Assembly (NCBI GenBank): GCA_964392615.1
Contig: CAYMRB010000431.1
Location: forward strand, 1 to 8,561
Direction of reading: 5' to 3'
Length of the DNA stretch: 8,561 bases
DNA from: CAYMRB01 sp964392615
GTDB taxonomy: Bacteria; Planctomycetota; UBA8108
Positions within the stretch are counted from its first letter, which is position 1, and each line of letters starts with the position of its first letter. This document shows positions 5,760 to 8,561 of this stretch, one piece after another. The notes under the pieces were generated by a model. The model ran no database searches. It was not told where the DNA came from and saw only the letters and a program-made list of their open reading frames with translations. Position numbers and translations under genes: made by a program.

Positions 5760-6689
5760 GTGGAATCGTCAGTTGTGCCGCCGAGTCGTAACCCCGCGCC
5801 GACACCGCCCGACGTCGTCAGCGTCGTGCTTCACGACGTAGACCTCGACGACCAGACGTTTCGTGTTCGAGAAGGCCGAAGCGAGAAGCGTTACCCTTCG
5901 TCGCAAGACCTCGTCCCACCGCCGCAGCTGCCGATTCTGTGGCGACATGCCCCCCCTTTCGTGGCCGTGCGGGGACACGACTATCTGGACGCCGTGGCGT
6001 CGGAGCAGGGGCGATCCGCGCGCGTCGAGGCCGTTTTCCTCGAACCCCCGGACGGCTCGAGAAGCGCGTCCCTTGTCGACGCCATGGTGCTCGCATGCAA
6101 AGGGGACGGAGGTCGCTACCGCTTGACGACCCGCGAGTGTAGCCGCGCCATTCGACACCTCCAAGATGCCGGGTGCGGCGCAGTCGGCGTCCGCGACTTC
6201 GTCGTACGTCTCGGTGTGCCCACGCGGACCGCGGTACGCGCACGAGCTCTTGCGAGGGTCCAACCCGAGATCTGGCACTACCTGGAGCTACGCGTCATCA
6301 CGTTGGCGCACGCCGAGATTCTCCAGAAGTACGCTGATGCGCTGTCGCAATCCCCCCCTTCGGTTCCGGATAGCGCGAGAGCCCGACACGTTCGCTCCAA
6401 GGTCCACGAGCTCGTCGAGCTGGTGCGATCCGGCGGGCTCTCGTCGCAAGCCCTTAAGGACACGATTTGGCCACCGAGGGCCCGCCGGAATCCTGCGGAA
6501 CGGAATGTGTGGCAGCGCCTGTCAGCCGATCGCTGTCGAACAACGCAGTGTACGTTCTCGCGGCGCTCGAATCCGGAGCTACTCCGTCGCTTCGCCGAGC
6601 AATATCGCGGACTCGCGCGCCTTCTTTGTGAATGGACCGAGGAACACCGAAGTCCTGACGCCGGTCGATCCGGGCCTCGCGGCCCCTGA
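5760..6689 (+). CDS. ParB/Spo0J-like DNA-binding protein (probable regulator)
   Basis: A 309-residue protein divergent from the operon. Residues about 19-95 follow the ParB N-terminal pattern: VVSVVLHDVDLDDQTFRVR (19-37), LVPPPQLPILW (51-61) and FVAVRGHDYLDAVA (67-80), then a beta strand VEAVFLE. Residues 106-165 match the central helices and HTH (VRDFVVRLGVPTRTAVRARAL, about 144-164), followed by VITLAHAEIL (179-188), the equivalent of the ParB 'I-LGHA' helix. The G-E-R-R-x-R-A box that contacts CTP in true ParB is replaced by GHDYLDA, lacking its arginines, so CTP-dependent clamp sliding is doubtful. No parA partner is visible. The C-terminal 70 residues are Arg-rich with a late amphipathic helix (270-297). 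A role as a local transcription factor acting on the adjacent palindromes is inferred, not shown. Confidence 0.72.
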   Translation: MESSVVPPSRNPAPTPPDVVSVVLHDVDLDDQTFRVREGRSEKRYPSSQDLVPPPQLPILWRHAPPFVAVRGHDYLDAVASEQGRSARVEAVFLEPPDGSRSASLVDAMVLACKGDGGRYRLTTRECSRAIRHLQDAGCGAVGVRDFVVRLGVPTRTAVRARALARVQPEIWHYLELRVITLAHAEILQKYADALSQSPPSVPDSARARHVRSKVHELVELVRSGGLSSQALKDTIWPPRARRNPAERNVWQRLSADRCRTTQCTFSRRSNPELLRRFAEQYRGLARLLCEWTEEHRSPDAGRSGPRGP

Positions 6690-6960
6690 ACGCCATCGCA
6701 GCAGACGCCGTCGGCCGGACGTACCCGGGAACGGCCCCCGCCAACGTCATGCGGGAACTGCAACGCTGCCCCCACCATGAACCGCGCGTTGCGGACGCGG
6801 AACAGCTGCTCGGCAGCCGACGGCGCCTGGAAGTCACGACCGCCGTGGAATAACGGTGTGCCACCCTCCATCGAATTCCCGTCGCGGCCGTCGGAACCGT
6901 CGCAACGAATTCGTTTCAGCGCTTCTTGCGCTTTCGCGCGAGCCGCGGCGGCGGTCGCAG
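6690..6960. other. Stretch with no recognised gene
   Basis: Between the ParB-like stop and the possible ORF at 6961 I see no coding signal I trust. Several frames stay open, with Arg/Pro/Ala-rich translations and no plausible ribosome binding sites. GGGCC-TCGC-GGCCC at the very end of the ParB-like gene could fold, but no T-run follows it. The stretch may be decayed coding sequence. Confidence 0.4.
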
Positions 6961-7320
6961 TCACTCCGACCGGTCGACGATCTCCAAGACTTCGTGTCGA
7001 CTCTCGGGCGACAACCGCGACCACGCATCGACCACTCGCGCCAACTCCGCATCGGCGCGTTGGGGCCATTTTGGGGCGAGTTCGTGACCGCCGTTCGACC
7101 CGGTCTGTCCCCCGCCCGTCCCCAACTCGACATCCGCCGCGGTCGTAACCCGATGCGCCTGGCCGACGTTCGACGTGTCGTGTCCCTCACTCGTCGCGTC
7201 CTGACCCGCACTCGATACTGGGCAACAAATTGCGGTTTCGGGATGCCATCCCGAACGGTCGTTTCCGGACACCATGACTCCCGGCAACGAGATCGACGCC
7301 TTGGCCCCACGGCGGCACAT
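6961..7320 (-). CDS. Hypothetical short ORF resembling a planctomycete recombinase C-terminal tail
   Basis: This is a possible 119-residue protein of unknown function. Its first 80 residues are polar and Gly/Ser/Thr-rich. The last 28 (ELARVVDAWSRLSPESRHEVLEIVDRSE) form a compact Trp-containing amphipathic helix pair. A similar 'L..vv.aW..Lp...r..vl.lv' ending is common at the C-terminus of planctomycete tyrosine recombinases (recalled pattern, unverified). No catalytic recombinase domain is present. An in-frame TGA (7324-7326) sits one codon upstream of the ATG and the transposase gene begins shortly beyond it, so this may be the stump of a disrupted integrase. No clear ribosome binding site precedes the ATG. 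Overlapping frames on both strands are equally open, so it may also be spurious. Confidence 0.35.
   Translation of the reverse strand: MCRRGAKASISLPGVMVSGNDRSGWHPETAICCPVSSAGQDATSEGHDTSNVGQAHRVTTAADVELGTGGGQTGSNGGHELAPKWPQRADAELARVVDAWSRLSPESRHEVLEIVDRSE
7237..7255. repeat. Perfect 9-bp inverted repeat (hairpin)
   Basis: TTCGGGATGCCATCCCGAA pairs 9 + 9 bases around one central C. It lies 151 nt upstream of the transposase start, within the doubtful minus-strand ORF. It may be a REP-like element recognised by the transposase or a regulatory site. Confidence 0.5.
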
Positions 7321-7327
7321 CGGTCAA

Positions 7328-7363
7328 GCCCCCTCGGGGCCTGAACTTGGGATTCGCGTCCCA
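7328..7363. repeat. Two adjacent short hairpins upstream of the transposase
   Basis: GCCCC-CTC-GGGGC (7328-7340) and TGGGA-TTCGCG-TCCCA (7348-7363) lie 43-78 nt before the transposase ATG. Paired hairpins beside a RAYT gene recall REP/BIME layouts, but the stems are only 5 bp and no GTAG-type guide tetranucleotide is obvious. Confidence 0.4.
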
Positions 7364-7405
7364 TAGGCATGCGGGATGGGCACTCGCGTTGCACTACGTG
7401 GGGTC

Positions 7406-8314
7406 ATGTCACGACCACGCCCTGTCTTCCCCGGACGTACCTACCTCGTCACTCGTCGCTGCACGCAGCGTCAGTTCCTGCTGCAGCCGTCACCGCGCCT
7501 CGTCGAGCTCTTTCTGTATTGCCTCGCCGTGGCGGCCAAACGCTACGGCGTCGTAATCCACGCGTGTTGCTGCATGTCCAACCACTGGCATGCGGTCTGT
7601 ACGGACGAGCGCGGCGAGCTGCCGAACTTCGTGCAGTGGCTCAATGCCACGGTTGCACGCGCGGTGAATGCGCACCTCGATCGCCGCGAGAACCTCTTCG
7701 CCGGCGCGGACACGTACAGTCGCGTCGAGCTCGCCACACGCGAGGACGTCCTCGAGAAGATCGTCTATGTCATCACGAATCCGGTGACGGCCGGCCTCGT
7801 GTCATCGTGGGCCAAGTGGCCCGGAGCGATCACCGGTCCCCGCGCGCACGAAGCCGCAGGGAAGGCCGTCGAACGACCGAAGCACTTCTTTCGGGAGAAC
7901 GGCCCGCTGCCCAAGGACGCGACGCTGCGCGTGTCGAAGCCTCGGTGCTGGAGCGGCGTCAAGGACGCCGAGTTCGGTGATCTCCTGCGCGACCGCGTCA
8001 ACGAGCGCGAGGCGGAGAAGCGTGCGGACATGAAGAGGCAGGGCCGGGAGTTCGTCGGCGCCGACGAGGTGAAACGCACGCCGCGCGCGCAAACGCCTGC
8101 GTCGCCGCGCGAGCCGCTCGGTGAGATCAACCCGCGCGTTGCGGCGCTGGACAAGTGGGTGCGGATCGAGCGGCTGCAGGCCAACGAGCGGTTTCTCAGC
8201 GAGTACCGCGACGCCTGGGAAGAGTACGTGCTCGGCGCGCGGGACGCGGTGTTCCCGGCCGGAACGTGGCTGTTGCGGGTGCGGCACGGCGTGAGCTGCC
8301 AAGCGCCGCCGTAG
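7406..8314 (+). CDS. REP-associated tyrosine transposase (Y1/HUH, IS200-like TnpA) with C-terminal extension
   Basis: A 302-residue single-strand DNA transposase of the RAYT group. FPGRTYLVTRRC (8-19) is the usual first strand. HACCCMSNHWHAV (52-64) contains the metal-binding HUH motif as H60-W-H62. YVITNPVTAGLV (121-132) matches the Y-x-x-x-NP-x-x-AG-LV helix and Y121 is the candidate nucleophile. Such enzymes nick and move REP hairpins, and are usually single-copy housekept genes, not typical insertion sequences. The start at 7406 is preferred over 7376 because related proteins begin M-x-RPR-x-FPGRTY; the ribosome binding site is weak (GTGGGG) for either. Residues about 150-302 extend well beyond the roughly 130-residue catalytic core and end with FPAGTWLLRVRHGVSC (283-298), a tail I recall from related delta-proteobacterial and planctomycete proteins. 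All core motifs are intact, so it may be active. Confidence 0.88.
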   Translation: MSRPRPVFPGRTYLVTRRCTQRQFLLQPSPRLVELFLYCLAVAAKRYGVVIHACCCMSNHWHAVCTDERGELPNFVQWLNATVARAVNAHLDRRENLFAGADTYSRVELATREDVLEKIVYVITNPVTAGLVSSWAKWPGAITGPRAHEAAGKAVERPKHFFRENGPLPKDATLRVSKPRCWSGVKDAEFGDLLRDRVNEREAEKRADMKRQGREFVGADEVKRTPRAQTPASPREPLGEINPRVAALDKWVRIERLQANERFLSEYRDAWEEYVLGARDAVFPAGTWLLRVRHGVSCQAPP

Positions 8315-8485
8315 GGGGCACGGTCGACCACACGGCCGCGGCGTCGCCGTAAGGGACAGTGAGGCGGTGCGAGCGATGTCACTCGACGCGAGGGCTGGGG
8401 CGAAGTCTGCTCGCCGCGTCGGGCTTGTCGTTCTCCGCCGTCAACCGGAAGCCGCCGAGAGGCGACAGAGCACCGAAGAAGGTGG
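8315..8485. other. Intergenic region after the transposase
   Basis: No gene is seen. It holds the 8-bp palindrome GGTCGACC (8322-8329) and a weak stem ACGGC/GCCGT (8332-8336 with 8346-8350). On the minus strand, GTCGCC-TCTC-GGCGGC near 8452-8467 could end the right-edge gene, but no T-run follows any of these stems, so termination is only a guess. Confidence 0.35.
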
Positions 8486-8561
8486 TCAGAAGGGGGGCGC
8501 GGAGCGTTCGTCGGTCGCGTCGTCGTCGGTTGTCACATTACTCTGGGTCGGGGCTTCCTCG
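8486..8561 (-). CDS. Possible 3' end of a gene beyond the right edge
   Basis: The minus strand reads 24 codons from the edge to TGA at 8486-8488. The translation starts EEAPTQSNVTTDDDATDE and ends RSAPPF. A hydrophilic acidic end of this kind is plausible for a real C-terminus, and the convergent arrangement with the transposase fits. The piece is too short to identify or to prove as coding. Confidence 0.3.
   Translation of the reverse strand, partial: EEAPTQSNVTTDDDATDERSAPPF

Noticed and set aside
6278..7069. Minus-strand open frame of 263 codons
   Set aside because: Over half is antisense to the ParB-like gene and it shows no recognisable domain. The part over 6690-6960 was inspected and left unassigned.
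1..8561. CRISPR array, tRNA, rRNA or riboswitch
   Set aside because: No regularly spaced repeats of CRISPR length, no cloverleaf-like segment and no conserved rRNA or riboswitch core was seen on either strand.

Overview
The window is GC-rich bacterial DNA, apparently from a draft or metagenome assembly, with a 10-N scaffold gap at 1273-1282. Planctomycetota is the best guess for the organism. Two secreted proteins end in the doubled EF-hand/dockerin-like tail (RGDAD..G..D.TD, then LDAADAD.SG.I..TD, then a Pro-rich GPDPT-DAL-C end) that is frequent in that phylum, and the ParB-like protein and the tail of the 6961-7320 ORF also look planctomycete-like. This rests on recalled motif patterns only. 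Myxococcota or candidate phyla with similar secreted proteins remain possible.

Layout. (1) Positions 1-5122, minus strand, hold five tightly packed genes (gaps of 10, 12, 22 and 38 nt, each with a recognisable Shine-Dalgarno). In transcription order they are: a secreted alpha/alpha-toroid protein with a C-terminal dockerin-like doublet (5122-3479); a polyprenyl-phosphate mannose synthase-like GT2 (3468-2680); a secreted beta/gamma-crystallin-like protein (2667-2173); a PIG-V-like membrane mannosyltransferase interrupted by the assembly gap (2150-931); and a GTG-started exported beta-rich, cohesin-like protein with a dockerin-like motif that runs off the left edge (892-1). (2) Positions 5123-5759 are a 637-nt divergent intergenic region. 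It carries four copies of a 10-bp palindrome, GCCAATTGGC (one with a single change), as two pairs each spaced exactly 100 bp, and a perfect 16-bp palindrome. (3) Positions 5760-6689, plus strand, encode a divergent ParB/Spo0J-like DNA-binding protein with a degenerate nucleotide-binding motif. (4) Positions 6690-7405 hold no confident gene. There is a possible short minus-strand ORF resembling a planctomycete recombinase tail, followed by three hairpins. (5) Positions 7406-8314, plus strand, encode a REP-associated (Y1/HUH) transposase with a long C-terminal extension. (6) The right edge may hold the last 24 codons of a minus-strand gene.

Working hypothesis (inference). The five-gene operon makes three exported, probably calcium-binding proteins together with two enzymes that form a polyprenyl-phosphate-mannose donor and use it outside the cytoplasm. 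This suggests a dedicated surface or matrix glycoprotein module. The divergent ParB-like protein, with the palindrome array between it and the operon, is a natural candidate for its regulator.
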